64,000 nt of DNA from Chitinophaga deserti (GCF_003149455.1 NZ_QFFK01000001.1:625935-689934); one strand, 5' to 3'. Positions 8,520 through 18,504 are shown, counted from the first letter of the stretch. The notes: generated by a model from the sequence alone, not told the origin. Numbers and translations: made by a program.

Positions 8520-9962
8520 TTATCTTTGTTTGATCCAGCCGTTTGCGTTCTGGAGCTTATCACCTTTATAGATCTGTACTTCCACCACACCAGCGCTTTC
8601 CTCTTCGTTGGTACGGGCAGTGCCTATCACCTGACCGGTAGATACCTGCTGGCCGGTTTTCACGTTGAAGGAGCTGAGGCCTACGTAGTTAGTGAAGTAT
8701 TGACCGTGGCGGATCATCACAGCATACCCGCCGCCGGGGATGGCAAATACGATACGTACTTCCCCTTTAAACAAGGCTTTTACATTACCGCCTTTGCGGG
8801 TGGCGAAGATCATACCGTCGTTATCCTGCACGATCTTGATATCCGGGTTGCGCTGCGGGCCGAAGAATCCGATAATGGAGCCGGACTCTACAGGCCAGGG
8901 GAGTTTGCCTTTGTTGATCTCAAAATTTTCTGACAGGGCCACAGCTTCCGGCGATGCTTCCAGTACACTCACAACGCGTGTTGGTCTTTCCGGTGTAGGT
9001 GCCGGAGGCTCCGGTTTGGGAGCCGGGGGCGGTGCTGCAGGTGTGGGAGCAGCCGTGTTGTTATTGGCAGTATTGTTATTTGCGGCATTGTTAGCTGCTG
9101 CAGCTTTCGCGGCTTCACGTGCTGCTGCCAGAGCACGCTGGCGTTCTTCTTCCCTTCGTTTCTTCTCTTCTGCTGCAGCTTTTTTGCGGGCCAGCTCTTC
9201 TGCTTCCGCCTTCTTACGCGCGGCCTCAATTTCTTTACGGATAACCGCGCGGATGAGGTCCTGTACTTTCTTCTGGTCTTTTTGTTTCTGTGCTATATCT
9301 GCCGCCAGTTCCTTTTCACGGCCTTTCAGCTTGCTAAGCACTTCGTCTTTCTCTTTCCTGTCTTTCTCAAGTGTCTCCCGTTCTTTCTGCTCCGTTGTGA
9401 GGGCTGTGGAACGTTTATCTTTCTGATCCTGGAGGTTCTTTACTTTTATACGCAGCTGTTCCTGTGTTTCCACAATGTTATCGGCCTGGCGGCGGCGGAA
9501 ATCGCGGTACTGCTGCAGGTACTTATATCTTTTAACTGCATCGTTAAAGCTTTTGGCGGAAAACACGAAGTTCAGCAATGCGTAGGAACTCCGGTTTTTG
9601 TAGGCCGACACGATGAGTTGGGCGTATTGTTCTTTCAGTGTATCCAGATCGCGCTGGAGGGTTTTTACATCGCGCAGGGCGGAATTGATATCGCCGTTGA
9701 TGAAATTGATCTCTTCGTTGATGTTACGGATCATCCTGGAGCGTACGTCGATCTTATTACGGAGTGCGCGCAGCTGGCCAAGGTTTTCCCGGCTCGACTT
9801 CTTTGTTTCTTTCAGGGTAGCCTGCACTTCTTCCATTTCTTTCTGCAGCTCACGTTTCCTTCGCTCCAGTTCTTCCCGGCTCTGGTTCTGCGCATGCAGC
9901 AGCCCCGGCGCCAATGCCAGTGCCAAAATCAATAGCGGGATGAACTTTTTCAATTGCATCAT
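8520..9962 (-). CDS. EnvC-like murein hydrolase activator with degenerate LytM domain
   Basis: A 480-residue exported protein. Residues 1-24 form a signal peptide ending LLHAQ. Residues about 28-275 are a long coiled coil rich in Glu, Lys and Arg. A Pro/Ala/Asn linker (about 285-335) leads to a C-terminal LytM/M23 fold. The zinc-binding positions of active M23 enzymes are replaced: NDGMIF stands where HxGxD is expected and VVEVQI where HLHFE is expected. EnvC and NlpD are similarly degenerate and act by activating amidases at the septum, so a regulatory role is inferred. It is the last gene of the minus-strand run that begins at porU, 50 bases after the DUF4292 lipoprotein. Confidence 0.88.
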   Translation of the reverse strand: MMQLKKFIPLLILALALAPGLLHAQNQSREELERRKRELQKEMEEVQATLKETKKSSRENLGQLRALRNKIDVRSRMIRNINEEINFINGDINSALRDVKTLQRDLDTLKEQYAQLIVSAYKNRSSYALLNFVFSAKSFNDAVKRYKYLQQYRDFRRRQADNIVETQEQLRIKVKNLQDQKDKRSTALTTEQKERETLEKDRKEKDEVLSKLKGREKELAADIAQKQKDQKKVQDLIRAVIRKEIEAARKKAEAEELARKKAAAEEKKRREEERQRALAAAREAAKAAAANNAANNNTANNNTAAPTPAAPPPAPKPEPPAPTPERPTRVVSVLEASPEAVALSENFEINKGKLPWPVESGSIIGFFGPQRNPDIKIVQDNDGMIFATRKGGNVKALFKGEVRIVFAIPGGGYAVMIRHGQYFTNYVGLSSFNVKTGQQVSTGQVIGTARTNEEESAGVVEVQIYKGDKLQNANGWIKQR

Positions 9963-10012
9963 ATTATTCTGAAGTGATGTTTATTAACGTTAAATATACA
10001 ACGAAATTGTAT

Positions 10013-10846
10013 TTACTGACGGGTATAGGATGCCGGAATGGGGAACGGGAAGCTCACGGGCTTGTTAAACTCCATTTTCCGGAAGTCGAGCGCCACCTTC
10101 ATTACGTTCTTTTCTTCCACATAGATCTTCCGCTGGAAGGCCAGTTTGCGGCCGTCTGTGGTACGGAAGTCGCCGTAAGTCAGCTCAACTACCCTGGGGG
10201 TTGGCCGCGAGCCGTCAGCATCCGTGATCTTTACCTGCTGAATGGAATAATCGTCGGCAAACACATTGAACTGGCTCACCAGTTCCTGCATTCTGGATAC
10301 GAACGATACGATGGATTGCGTGCGTACTACCTGGCCAACAGAATCGCCAAGGAACACGGGGTTTCCTACGATCAGGTCCTGCAGTTCGGTGAGGCTCAGG
10401 TTCAGCTTCATCAGCTCCTGGCCTTCGCTGGTGCTGCGGAGCATCACGGTGCCTTCAAGTTTATTGGTGACTTTAATACTATCGCGGGTAATGAGGATGC
10501 GGGCGCCTTCCACGTTGAGGGGGCCGCCAATGCGAACCCATATGGCACTGTCGTATTGCATCCGGATGTTCACACCGAGGTTATTGCCTTTTTTGCCCCT
10601 GTCGTCTTCAAAATCCATTTTCACATCCGCAGTAAAGGTTTCATAGGTAACACGGTTGGCTTTCACCTTATCGCGGATCTCTATCGCTTCAGCAGCAGCT
10701 TTACCATTAACCGCCGAATCAGGCCGGGTAACAGGGGCAGTGCTGTCAGACGGGAAAGTGGCACGGGTTATCCGTGTGGAGCGGCAGGAGAAGAATGCCA
10801 GACTGATCAGTGGTGCAACAATTGTAAGTACTATTTTACGATTCAT
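10013..10846 (-). CDS. DUF4292 lipoprotein
   Basis: About 277 residues. The ATG at 10846 gives a lipoprotein signal peptide with lipobox SLAFFSC; the longer frame would use a TTG at 10858. The body is beta-rich, with alternating strands such as VTYETFTADVKMDFED and IWVRIGGPLNVEGARILITRD, typical of DUF4292, which has a LolA/LolB-like appearance. A role in lipoprotein or outer-membrane handling is an inference only. It lies between the TPR lipoprotein and the EnvC-like gene on the same strand. Confidence 0.83.
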   Translation of the reverse strand: MNRKIVLTIVAPLISLAFFSCRSTRITRATFPSDSTAPVTRPDSAVNGKAAAEAIEIRDKVKANRVTYETFTADVKMDFEDDRGKKGNNLGVNIRMQYDSAIWVRIGGPLNVEGARILITRDSIKVTNKLEGTVMLRSTSEGQELMKLNLSLTELQDLIVGNPVFLGDSVGQVVRTQSIVSFVSRMQELVSQFNVFADDYSIQQVKITDADGSRPTPRVVELTYGDFRTTDGRKLAFQRKIYVEEKNVMKVALDFRKMEFNKPVSFPFPIPASYTRQ

Positions 10847-10878
10847 GATACTGTTCAACGATTTTTAGTGCCCGCCAT

Positions 10879-12621
10879 TTAACGGTCCATATTTTTGATG
10901 TAGCGCCGCTCCGCAATCTTACGGGCCAGCCCGTGAGAATTGGCGCCTTTGGCTTTCGCCATCTGCCAGTATTGCATGGCTTTCTCTTTTTCGTTCAGAT
11001 TGAAAAGGATGTCTCCATAATGTTCCAGCACGTCAGGGTCCTGCTGCGCATCACTGAACTCGAGTGCTTTCTCGATCCATACACGTGCATCCCGGTAACG
11101 GCCGAGGCGGAAGAGGATCCATGCGTAAGTGTCGAGATAAGTAGGGCTATCCGGCTTCAGCTCGATGGACTTTCTGCTGAGGGCTTCCGCCTTATCCAGC
11201 TTCTCACCGCGCATAGACAGGTAAAAGCTGTAGTTATTCATGACAATATGATCCTTCGGCCGCATGCCCAGCACGATCTCGTAGCAGCTGTCGCTACGGG
11301 AATGCAGGCCACTGGCGTGATAGGTATCTCCCAGCAGGGCATATACATCGGCCACGAAGCGTTTTTCGCCACCGATGCCCAATGCTCCGTTCAGGGAAGA
11401 AGCCGCGGCATCATACCGTTGTTTGAAATAGTTAGCCAGCCCGTTGAAGTAATAACCCATGAACTCGCGGGGGAACTGCTGCATCACCTTGTTGCTGACA
11501 CGCAGGAGGGAATCGGGCTGATCGGTACGCGAGTAAAGGTACATGAGCTGGTACCATACGCTGAAGCGGGTAGAGTCCAGTGAAAGGGCGTGATGGTAAT
11601 TGATGAGCGCACTATCCGGCACATCTGCCTGGGAGTACATATCGGCGCGGAGGGCATATGCCTTGGCGTCTGCCGGATGTGATTCCACGATCAGGTTGGC
11701 CAGCATAATACCTTCGCCACGTTTGGTGGTATCGGTTTCCAGCATCTGGAGGTAGGGGTAAACAAAAGATACCTTTTCGTCGATACTGAATTCAGGATTA
11801 TTAAATGCTTTCAGCAGGAATGCGCGGTAGCGTTCCTCATTACCATTCTTCTTTTCCATATTGGCCACGGCGATAAGGGCACGTGGCTGCTGCGGATCGA
11901 TCATGAGAATGGAATCGTAGACTGCTTTGGCAGCCGCCGGCCTGTCTACCGCTTCATAGATCTCTGCCAGTAGCCCCCAGTAACGGAGTTCTTCCGGTTG
12001 CTGGGCAATGAGGCGCCTTACTTCGGAGGCTGCTTCATCAGGCATATTGAGCCGCATGTAAATGCGCTGCTTCTGAAATACGACTTCATCATTGATTCCT
12101 ACGCGGGCTTCGAGGGTATCGAATATGCGGAGGGCTTCGGAGAAATGCCTGCCTTTGGAAAGGGAAAGCCCTTTATTGAACAGCAGGTCATCATCCTGCG
12201 GTGTTTGTACCATCAGCCGGTCGTATACATACGCAGCACTGTCGAACATCTCGTTAACGGTGAAGGCTTCGGCCAATGCCAGCTGATACCATTTGTTGGA
12301 AGAATCCATAGATGCCGCACGCCGTGCGAAGCCGAGTGTATACTGCGCATTACGCCCTTCGAGGAAGAGGCGGCTCAGTTCGTAATACACGGCAGCATTA
12401 TCGCGGTTGAGGCGCAGGTAATCGGAATACTGGGTGATGGCAGTTTTATAATCCCCGAGCATTTTAGAGCGCTGTGCGGCAAAAAAGAGACTGTCCGCCC
12501 GTTGCGCCAGGATTTCCTTTTGCAATGGTGCGGGTATCGAGGAAGCAGTTTTGCGTTGACTGCCGCAGGAAACTGCTATCAGCCCCGATAAGGCCAGGAT
12601 CAATATGCCGGTAATACGCAT
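10879..12621 (-). CDS. TPR-repeat lipoprotein
   Basis: A 580-residue protein with a lipoprotein signal (lipobox LIAVSC, Cys19). Tandem tetratricopeptide repeats run from about residue 40 to the end, with recognisable helices such as AITQYSDYLRLNRDNAAVYY and PTYLDTYAWILFRLGRYRDA. TPR lipoproteins are scaffolds; the partner is not identified. It starts 2 bases after the dut stop, so translation is probably coupled. Its place in the same operon as PorV and PorU makes an envelope-assembly scaffold plausible, but this is inference. Confidence 0.88.
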   Translation of the reverse strand: MRITGILILALSGLIAVSCGSQRKTASSIPAPLQKEILAQRADSLFFAAQRSKMLGDYKTAITQYSDYLRLNRDNAAVYYELSRLFLEGRNAQYTLGFARRAASMDSSNKWYQLALAEAFTVNEMFDSAAYVYDRLMVQTPQDDDLLFNKGLSLSKGRHFSEALRIFDTLEARVGINDEVVFQKQRIYMRLNMPDEAASEVRRLIAQQPEELRYWGLLAEIYEAVDRPAAAKAVYDSILMIDPQQPRALIAVANMEKKNGNEERYRAFLLKAFNNPEFSIDEKVSFVYPYLQMLETDTTKRGEGIMLANLIVESHPADAKAYALRADMYSQADVPDSALINYHHALSLDSTRFSVWYQLMYLYSRTDQPDSLLRVSNKVMQQFPREFMGYYFNGLANYFKQRYDAAASSLNGALGIGGEKRFVADVYALLGDTYHASGLHSRSDSCYEIVLGMRPKDHIVMNNYSFYLSMRGEKLDKAEALSRKSIELKPDSPTYLDTYAWILFRLGRYRDARVWIEKALEFSDAQQDPDVLEHYGDILFNLNEKEKAMQYWQMAKAKGANSHGLARKIAERRYIKNMDR

Positions 12622-12623
12622 TA

Positions 12624-13067
12624 TTAGGATTTACCTGTATGCCCGAATCCGCCGGCTCCCCTTTCAGTATCCGTCAGCTCCCCTACTTCCGTAAGTGTAG
12701 CCTGAACGAAAGGGGCGATCACCATCTGCGCGATACGGTCGGCATGCTGGATGGTTTGCGGTTCGGTAGATAAATTGATCATGATGATTTTAATCTCTCC
12801 CCTGTAATCTGCATCAATCGTGCCGGGTGTATTGAGGAGAGTGAGGCCCTGTTTGATGGCCAGCCCGCTGCGGGGGCGTATCTGCGCTTCGAAGCCCGAA
12901 GGCAGTTCCATAAAAAGCCCTGTGGGGATGAGTGTACGCTCCATGGGTTGCAGTGTAACTGCAGTTTCCAGGTTAGCGCGGAGGTCCATACCGGCCGCTT
13001 CGGCCGTTGCGTATTCGGGCAGTGGGTTGCCGGAACGGTTGATGATTTTTACTTGAATATCAGCCAT
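12624..13067 (-). CDS. dut: dUTP diphosphatase
   Basis: A 147-residue trimeric dUTPase. It hydrolyses dUTP to dUMP and pyrophosphate, keeping uracil out of DNA and feeding dTMP synthesis. All five motifs are visible: GMDLRA (motif 1), [10 protein letters not shown] (motif 2), [14 protein letters not shown] with the catalytic Asp (motif 3), RIAQMVI (motif 4) and [10 protein letters not shown] (motif 5, C-terminal lid). It lies 31 bases after ispF and 2 bases before the TPR lipoprotein, in the porU-EnvC run. Confidence 0.96.
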   Translation of the reverse strand: MADIQVKIINRSGNPLPEYATAEAAGMDLRANLETAVTLQPMERTLIPTGLFMELPSGFEAQIRPRSGLAIKQGLTLLNTPGTIDADYRGEIKIIMINLSTEPQTIQHADRIAQMVIAPFVQATLTEVGELTDTERGAGGFGHTGKS

Positions 13068-13098
13068 TGAACAAAGGTAACAGTTATCTATAAAAAGG

Positions 13099-13581
13099 TT
13101 ATTGCTTTTCGAGGAGCACGTTGGCGTAAGCTACAACGCCTTCCTCCCGTCCTACGAAACCGAGTTTTTCGGTGGTGGTGGCTTTGATGGAAATCTCTTC
13201 CACCGTGAGCCCCAGTCTTCCTGCAATTACTTCCTGCATCTGCGGAACATATGGCCTGATCTTAGGAGCCTGCAGGCAGAGGGTTGCATCTACATTCACC
13301 ACACTGTAGCCTTTCTCTTTGATAAGTTCAGCGCAGCGGGAAAGCAATATTTTACTGTCGATATCTTTATAGGTATTATCCGTATCGGGGAAATGTGTTC
13401 CGATATCACCGAGGGCAGCAGCACCCAGCATGGCGTCGCAAATGGCGTGGAGCAGTACATCCGCATCGCTGTGCCCGAGGGCGCCCTGCGTATGAGGCAC
13501 CAGCACACCTCCCAGCCAGAAATCACGGCCGGGTACCAGCTGATGAAAATCTACTCCCAATCCAATCCTTAACTTACTCAT
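13099..13581 (-). CDS. ispF: 2-C-methyl-D-erythritol 2,4-cyclodiphosphate synthase
   Basis: A 160-residue enzyme of the MEP isoprenoid pathway, which cyclises CDP-methylerythritol 2-phosphate. The metal ligands are in GLGVDFHQL (Asp10, His12) and [20 protein letters not shown] (His near 37-45). [10 protein letters not shown] and the C-terminal [14 protein letters not shown] are also typical. Length fits. It lies between porV and dut on one strand. Such ispF placement beside unrelated envelope genes is an operon of convenience rather than a pathway cluster. Confidence 0.96.
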   Translation of the reverse strand: MSKLRIGLGVDFHQLVPGRDFWLGGVLVPHTQGALGHSDADVLLHAICDAMLGAAALGDIGTHFPDTDNTYKDIDSKILLSRCAELIKEKGYSVVNVDATLCLQAPKIRPYVPQMQEVIAGRLGLTVEEISIKATTTEKLGFVGREEGVVAYANVLLEKQ

Positions 13582-13676
13582 TATCCTGTTTTTTTTGCAG
13601 TTCCGTAAAATAATAAATCCCCCTAAAGACCGGAGGATTTATTGCATCTTAAAGTTATTATGGCAAATATACTGTA

Positions 13677-14846
13677 CTATTCCTCATTAGCGCCCAAATC
13701 AAACGTCAGCGAGAACCGCAGCGTGTTGGACAGCGGATTCCGCTGTATCCCGGTGCCGGAAGGCACGAGGTATGAAAAATTCAGGCCGAAGATATTGTAT
13801 TTAACACCAACACCGGCTGTAAAGTATTTGCGGTTTCCTTTGGTAGCGTGCTCGTTATAATAACCGGCGCGTACCGCGAAAAGCTCGTTATACATGTATT
13901 CTGCACCTACGGAATACATCAGCTCCTGTAATTCTTCCTTAAAGCCGTTGGGCGCATCACCGAAAGAGCTGAACATCCCTTCCAGCATGCTTTTGTTGGG
14001 CAGGTAAGCAGAGTCTCCCACATATTGAACAGAGGGCACCATCAGCTTATTGATATCTGCCGTGAAAGTCACTTTATTATATTCATCGATCCCTATCATG
14101 TAAGCCGCACCCAGCCCGAGGTTGGTGGGGAGGAAATCTTTCTGCGCGGATTGCGTATAGGAGATACGGTTACCGATATTGGTGATGGCGATACCAGCGC
14201 TGAAGTTGTTCATTACACCGTTATCTTTCTCGATATCTTTTGTATAGAAAGCCGAAAGGTCTGCAGCAATGGAACGCCCGGGGCGGATGGTCTGGTCATT
14301 AATAGTACCGCTGGCCAGGCTGGAGTGGATATACCGGGCGGTAACACCAATAGACCAGTTGGGGCTCAGTTTGCGGGCATAACCACCATCAATGGCGAAT
14401 TCCCGGGGGCGGAAATTACCATCGAACTGGCCGTTATTGTTCCGGAACTCAATATCTCCCAGTGAGAAATAGCGGAGAGAACCGCCAATGGACTGGTTTT
14501 CATCTATCTGCGTATATCCCGCTAACTGCGCGAGAAACACATCGCTCACCAGCTCTTTCAGCCAGGGGGTATAAGTTACGGCAACTGATGTCTTCTTTTT
14601 TGCGAAAGGAAGTTTGGAAAGGTTCCAGTAAACTGAATTGGCGTCTGGGGAAATTGCAACGCCTGCGTCGCCCATTGCACCGCTCCTGGCATCCGGGGAG
14701 ATTCGCAGGAATGGAACAGCCGTGCTGATCACATTCACCCTGCCATCTACAGGTCCCGGTCCGGGGTCGAGTTGGGCAAACGAGCGCTGAGAGCTTAGGC
14801 ACAGGGAAGAAATGCAAATAACAGCTGTCGTTATCCTAGAAAACAT
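13677..14846 (-). CDS. porV: Type IX secretion outer-membrane protein PorV (LptO)
   Basis: A 389-residue beta-barrel of the FadL-like PorV/PorQ family. Residues 1-24 are a signal peptide ending RSFAQ. The block ARSGAMGDAGVAISPDANSV (about 56-75), followed by WNLSKLPF, is the family hallmark. PorV shuttles cargo with C-terminal sorting domains from the translocon to the PorU attachment complex at the cell surface. Its gene follows porU on the same strand with a 117-base gap, matching the porU-porV pairing seen in other Bacteroidota and supporting the assignment over PorQ. Confidence 0.92.
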   Translation of the reverse strand: MFSRITTAVICISSLCLSSQRSFAQLDPGPGPVDGRVNVISTAVPFLRISPDARSGAMGDAGVAISPDANSVYWNLSKLPFAKKKTSVAVTYTPWLKELVSDVFLAQLAGYTQIDENQSIGGSLRYFSLGDIEFRNNNGQFDGNFRPREFAIDGGYARKLSPNWSIGVTARYIHSSLASGTINDQTIRPGRSIAADLSAFYTKDIEKDNGVMNNFSAGIAITNIGNRISYTQSAQKDFLPTNLGLGAAYMIGIDEYNKVTFTADINKLMVPSVQYVGDSAYLPNKSMLEGMFSSFGDAPNGFKEELQELMYSVGAEYMYNELFAVRAGYYNEHATKGNRKYFTAGVGVKYNIFGLNFSYLVPSGTGIQRNPLSNTLRFSLTFDLGANEE

Positions 14847-14963
14847 GCAATACTATTTAGTTAGCTTAAATGTAAAAATAATGTCTAATTTATTAAAAGC
14901 AATAAACGGCGGTAAAGCGCATAATATTATTTGCTTAAATATATTCATTTTACAGTATACAAT

Positions 14964-17900
14964 TTAATATAATATTAGCTTACCGCCCAAAAACCTTTGG
15001 CCACCATCCTTTTTGCTCAAGCTGATTTGATAGAAGTAGATTCCAGGGGTCAGTCTTGCTCCCGAACTGGCGCTCGTATTCCAAGGTATATCCCCAAAAC
15101 GGCCGTTATCTGTATTTATTGTGCTTCTCAATCGTTTCACTGGCTGTCCGGAGGCTGTAAAGATAGTGATAACCACGTCAACATCAACATGCTCCCAGGG
15201 CGCCCTGATCATAAACCGGGTGAATCCGTTTGCCGGGTTGGGGTAATTCCAGACCTCCGGCCCGCTTTCCGCACCGCCCACCATAAAACGCAGTACCCGG
15301 TCTGAGGCATTGTTCCTGGTATCCCAGGCCCTTATCCGCAGGGTATGAACACCGGGAGACAGTCCGGCCAGCGGGAAGCGGACCGTACCTTCCTGCCAGG
15401 TTCCCAGGCTGGCGTTGTAATAATCATTGAGTATGAAAAACTGTGTGCTGTCGTCCAGTACTGCCGTCAGATCGTGACCGATGCCATTACCCGATACATT
15501 GATCCCGGAAACATCTTTCAGCCGCAGTAATAATACGGGTGAAGCTGAAGTACTCCCTCCGTCCGTAAATCCTTCATGATCCATCCATGCGCCGATTTTC
15601 GGGCCTTGTGTATCCTGCTGCTGTCCTTCTGCAGTTCCTGAAAGGCGCATCCCTTTCCAGGCACCTCCTGCATCGCGGGTATCACTTTCTGCATAAAAAC
15701 GCATCACTGCCTGACCTCCTGATTGCGACATATCTTTAGGGACTATGAACCCCGATTTCCAGCGCCCTGCAATTACAGTATCTGATCCGCGATACAGCAC
15801 CCTGTCGTCTTCCACGAATGGCACACGGCTGCTTCCGGCATCATTACCACGGGTATATTGCAGGCCCGGCACATCACTCACCGTGATCTTCACCCTGCCG
15901 TTAAAATCCCCGAGTACTGAACCGGCTCCATTCCGTACGCTACCCGATAATCGGTAGAACCCCATTGCTTTCAGGGAATCCGTTTCACGCGCTACTGCAC
16001 CGTTAACAGAATCGAGGAATACACGTTCTTCCGGGAAGGCGATGGCCATGGCGGGGTCGCCCAGCAGCTGAAACTTCCGGTTATTAATTACATCGGGAGA
16101 CTGTACATAAGTTGCATTCTTTGCCCGCATGGCGCCTTCTCCCAGCAATGGCATTTTCCCTGAAGCATCGGGCCGTAGTGCCTCCCTGAAATAATTGGCG
16201 TTCATCACTTTATTGGATGCAGCCAGTACGGCACGGGTAGTAGAAAGCAAAGCGATTGCACCGCCCTGTTTACGCAGGAGCAACTGGCTTCCCAGCGGCT
16301 GTATCTCCGGCTGGTCGAACGGGGCAAAATCACAGGTAGCGGTAATCAGCAACGGCGGCCGGTCCGTATTATCCCATTGTGCGGCCGAAGCTTCGCTCAG
16401 TATTACTTCTTCTGCCAGCCGCGATGCACTGCCGTGGCCACTGTAGTTCCAGATAAGGTTACCGCTGTTCATCCGTTCCCGGATGGCATCGTTTACTGCC
16501 GGATACCTGCTCCCTGAGGCTCCGGGTTCCTGAGGAAAGGCGTCGAGGTAGATTTTACGGATATGAAAACCAGGCACTTCCTCTGCCAGCATATGCGCTA
16601 CCGCTTCCGCATCTTCGAGATGCAGGTTATTATCTTCATCGTCTGCTACAAAGGTTATCTCCTGCCGCCAGGGACCGTAAGTGGCAGCGGATTGATACCT
16701 GATGATCTTCTCCACGGCATCCGCGGCTTCTTCGGGTGTGGAAACCGGGAGCCGGCCTACCGCAACATCGAGCAGGGAGCCGTGCCGGGAAATATCGTCG
16801 TTATCATCAAGGAAGGCGTAAAAATCGTCGGAGGGGTGGGTATTGAGGCCATGGAGGGAAACGGGGCTTTGCCAGACGGGAACCAGTGTGCTTCCCGCAC
16901 CTTTATACCTGTAACCGGCGCGCCCCATGAGCAGCACGAAGCGCAGCTTTTTACGGTCGTAGTGCATTTTCAGGAAATCCCGAAGAGCGGAAGGGTCTGC
17001 CACTCCGCTGCCAAACTCGTTCCATATCTGAGCGGGAGGTACACAGGCTACGGTGAGGCCCTGATGGCTGCGGCGCCAGGCTGCCAGCTTTTCTGCCTGC
17101 GGTAAGAATGCCGGCGGGGCGATGATCAGCATTTCTACAGGCTCCTGGCCGTGGAGGTCCTGGTTTTCAACCGAACCGATATAATCAGGCTCCGGTATTG
17201 CATCCGGCTTAAAGGCCGCGAATTCACGTAATATACCCGCATCGCGGGAAAAGCGGAGACTACCTGCAATGAGATCTGTTGACAGCTTTACGGGGCGCCG
17301 GGGATCCGTTACATCCCAAACAACCGTATTCCCATCGGCACCCGCCACTTCGAAACCAGTGATTTTACCGGCCCCGTAATTGCGATGGTCCCGAAAGAGG
17401 AGCGCTCCCTGTGCAGGGAGCCTTAGCGGCGCCAGGCCTTCCACTGTAAAATAATCGATCCAGCCCTGTGCGCTTGCGTTGCCGGCGAAGGTAACGGAGA
17501 GGTCGGCCGGGGCAATAACGTTAAAGGAACCGGTTACCGTGGAGGCGTAAGTATCAAATATATTACCGGGAACGGCTGGCGGGAAGAGGGTTCCCAGCAA
17601 CTGTCCGTTAGCGGAGAGGTCAAATTTAGTAGCCGAGGTGGATCTGGCGGCGAAACGGGCATGGAGTACTCCCTGGCGGAGGTTTTCCGGAGCGTCCATG
17701 CGGAACGTCCGCGTAAGGGCATCTTCCGGGAGGGAGGAAAAACGTTCTCCCATCCATTGCCTGCCTCCGGAGAGGATATTATGCCGGTCTGCCTCATACA
17801 CTCCCCGGAAGCTGTATTCTTTCTCCCAGATGGCGACCACCGGCTTAGCAGGATCAGCAGCCACGCGCAGGCCCTGGTTACCTACAGTAATAAAATAACA

Positions 17901-18332
17901 GGTGGAATCGGCGTAGATATTAGGCAAATGCTCCCATGTACTGCCGGAGCGTTGCCACCGGAGTGGGCCGGGGGCGTAAAATAAAATATGATCGTTACCG
18001 TTTAAGATACCGTCGCCCCCATCGATCACCGAGACAGCGATTTCGGGGAGGTCATCGGGGCGGGGGATGGCATTATCTTCCGGGATGGTGGCACCTCCGG
18101 TACCGAAGAGGCGGATGGAAGAGGAAGGTTGCCCTTCTGCGGGCAGCCCCCAGTTGCGGAGAAGCTGAAGGGAGATGCGGTACACGCCGGCACGGGGTAC
18201 GGAGAGCTTTCGCCATTGGCCTTCTGCCAATACCGAATGGGTGGTATATTGCCTTTGGGCCACGGTTTTCAGGGTGGGTAAAAGGCAGGCAGAAAGGAGG
18301 AGAAAGCGGATTTTCCGGGAGGCGGTTCGCAT
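14964..18332 (-). CDS. porU: Type IX secretion system sortase PorU (C25 family)
   Basis: A 1122-residue surface protease that removes C-terminal signals and attaches cargo to the cell surface. Residues 1-25 form a signal peptide. The gingipain-like C25 domain spans about residues 395-770, with the catalytic dyad visible as WNYSGHG (His633) and TATCDF (Cys667). The C-terminal 90 residues (from WNYPNPANGFTRF) form an Ig-like sorting-domain fold ending GGKLILY, as expected for PorU, which carries its own signal. It has a good promoter upstream and shares a 172-base divergent region with gldJ. It is the first gene of a seven-gene minus-strand run. Confidence 0.95.
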   Translation of the reverse strand: MRTASRKIRFLLLSACLLPTLKTVAQRQYTTHSVLAEGQWRKLSVPRAGVYRISLQLLRNWGLPAEGQPSSSIRLFGTGGATIPEDNAIPRPDDLPEIAVSVIDGGDGILNGNDHILFYAPGPLRWQRSGSTWEHLPNIYADSTCYFITVGNQGLRVAADPAKPVVAIWEKEYSFRGVYEADRHNILSGGRQWMGERFSSLPEDALTRTFRMDAPENLRQGVLHARFAARSTSATKFDLSANGQLLGTLFPPAVPGNIFDTYASTVTGSFNVIAPADLSVTFAGNASAQGWIDYFTVEGLAPLRLPAQGALLFRDHRNYGAGKITGFEVAGADGNTVVWDVTDPRRPVKLSTDLIAGSLRFSRDAGILREFAAFKPDAIPEPDYIGSVENQDLHGQEPVEMLIIAPPAFLPQAEKLAAWRRSHQGLTVACVPPAQIWNEFGSGVADPSALRDFLKMHYDRKKLRFVLLMGRAGYRYKGAGSTLVPVWQSPVSLHGLNTHPSDDFYAFLDDNDDISRHGSLLDVAVGRLPVSTPEEAADAVEKIIRYQSAATYGPWRQEITFVADDEDNNLHLEDAEAVAHMLAEEVPGFHIRKIYLDAFPQEPGASGSRYPAVNDAIRERMNSGNLIWNYSGHGSASRLAEEVILSEASAAQWDNTDRPPLLITATCDFAPFDQPEIQPLGSQLLLRKQGGAIALLSTTRAVLAASNKVMNANYFREALRPDASGKMPLLGEGAMRAKNATYVQSPDVINNRKFQLLGDPAMAIAFPEERVFLDSVNGAVARETDSLKAMGFYRLSGSVRNGAGSVLGDFNGRVKITVSDVPGLQYTRGNDAGSSRVPFVEDDRVLYRGSDTVIAGRWKSGFIVPKDMSQSGGQAVMRFYAESDTRDAGGAWKGMRLSGTAEGQQQDTQGPKIGAWMDHEGFTDGGSTSASPVLLLRLKDVSGINVSGNGIGHDLTAVLDDSTQFFILNDYYNASLGTWQEGTVRFPLAGLSPGVHTLRIRAWDTRNNASDRVLRFMVGGAESGPEVWNYPNPANGFTRFMIRAPWEHVDVDVVITIFTASGQPVKRLRSTINTDNGRFGDIPWNTSASSGARLTPGIYFYQISLSKKDGGQRFLGGKLILY

Positions 18333-18357
18333 AAAGGCGGAAAGCTTGTACTTTATA

Positions 18358-18388
18358 CAAACCTAATATATATCAGTGAGTTTCGCAA
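18358..18388 (-). promoter_or_regulatory. Promoter for porU
   Basis: On the minus strand, TTG (18386-18388), a 20-base spacer, then TAGGTTTG (18358-18365), a full match to the -7 consensus TAnnTTTG. It lies 25 bases before the porU start. Confidence 0.65.
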
Positions 18389-18424
18389 CGCCCGTTACAA
18401 GCACTTATTTACAGATTATTTATT

Positions 18425-18454
18425 TTTGCTATAAAATAAAAAGAATTACATTTG
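18425..18454 (+). promoter_or_regulatory. Promoter for gldJ
   Basis: TTTG (18425-18428), an 18-base AT-rich spacer, then TACATTTG (18447-18454), a full -7 match. It lies 50 bases before gldJ and is divergent from the porU promoter. Confidence 0.7.
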
Positions 18455-18504
18455 CGTTTACCTATTTGAATACCTAAATTGTATCGATCAAAAGCTGATT
18501 TCGC

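Noticed and set aside
8740-9426. A 228-codon plus-strand frame rich in Ser and Ala across the EnvC-like gene
   Set aside because: Shadow of the coiled-coil codons; no upstream promoter or recognised motif.
14847-14963. Promoter for porV between porV and porU
   Set aside because: TTG-N19-TATTTTTA on the minus strand is close to consensus but the last base differs, and the genes look co-transcribed; too weak to list.
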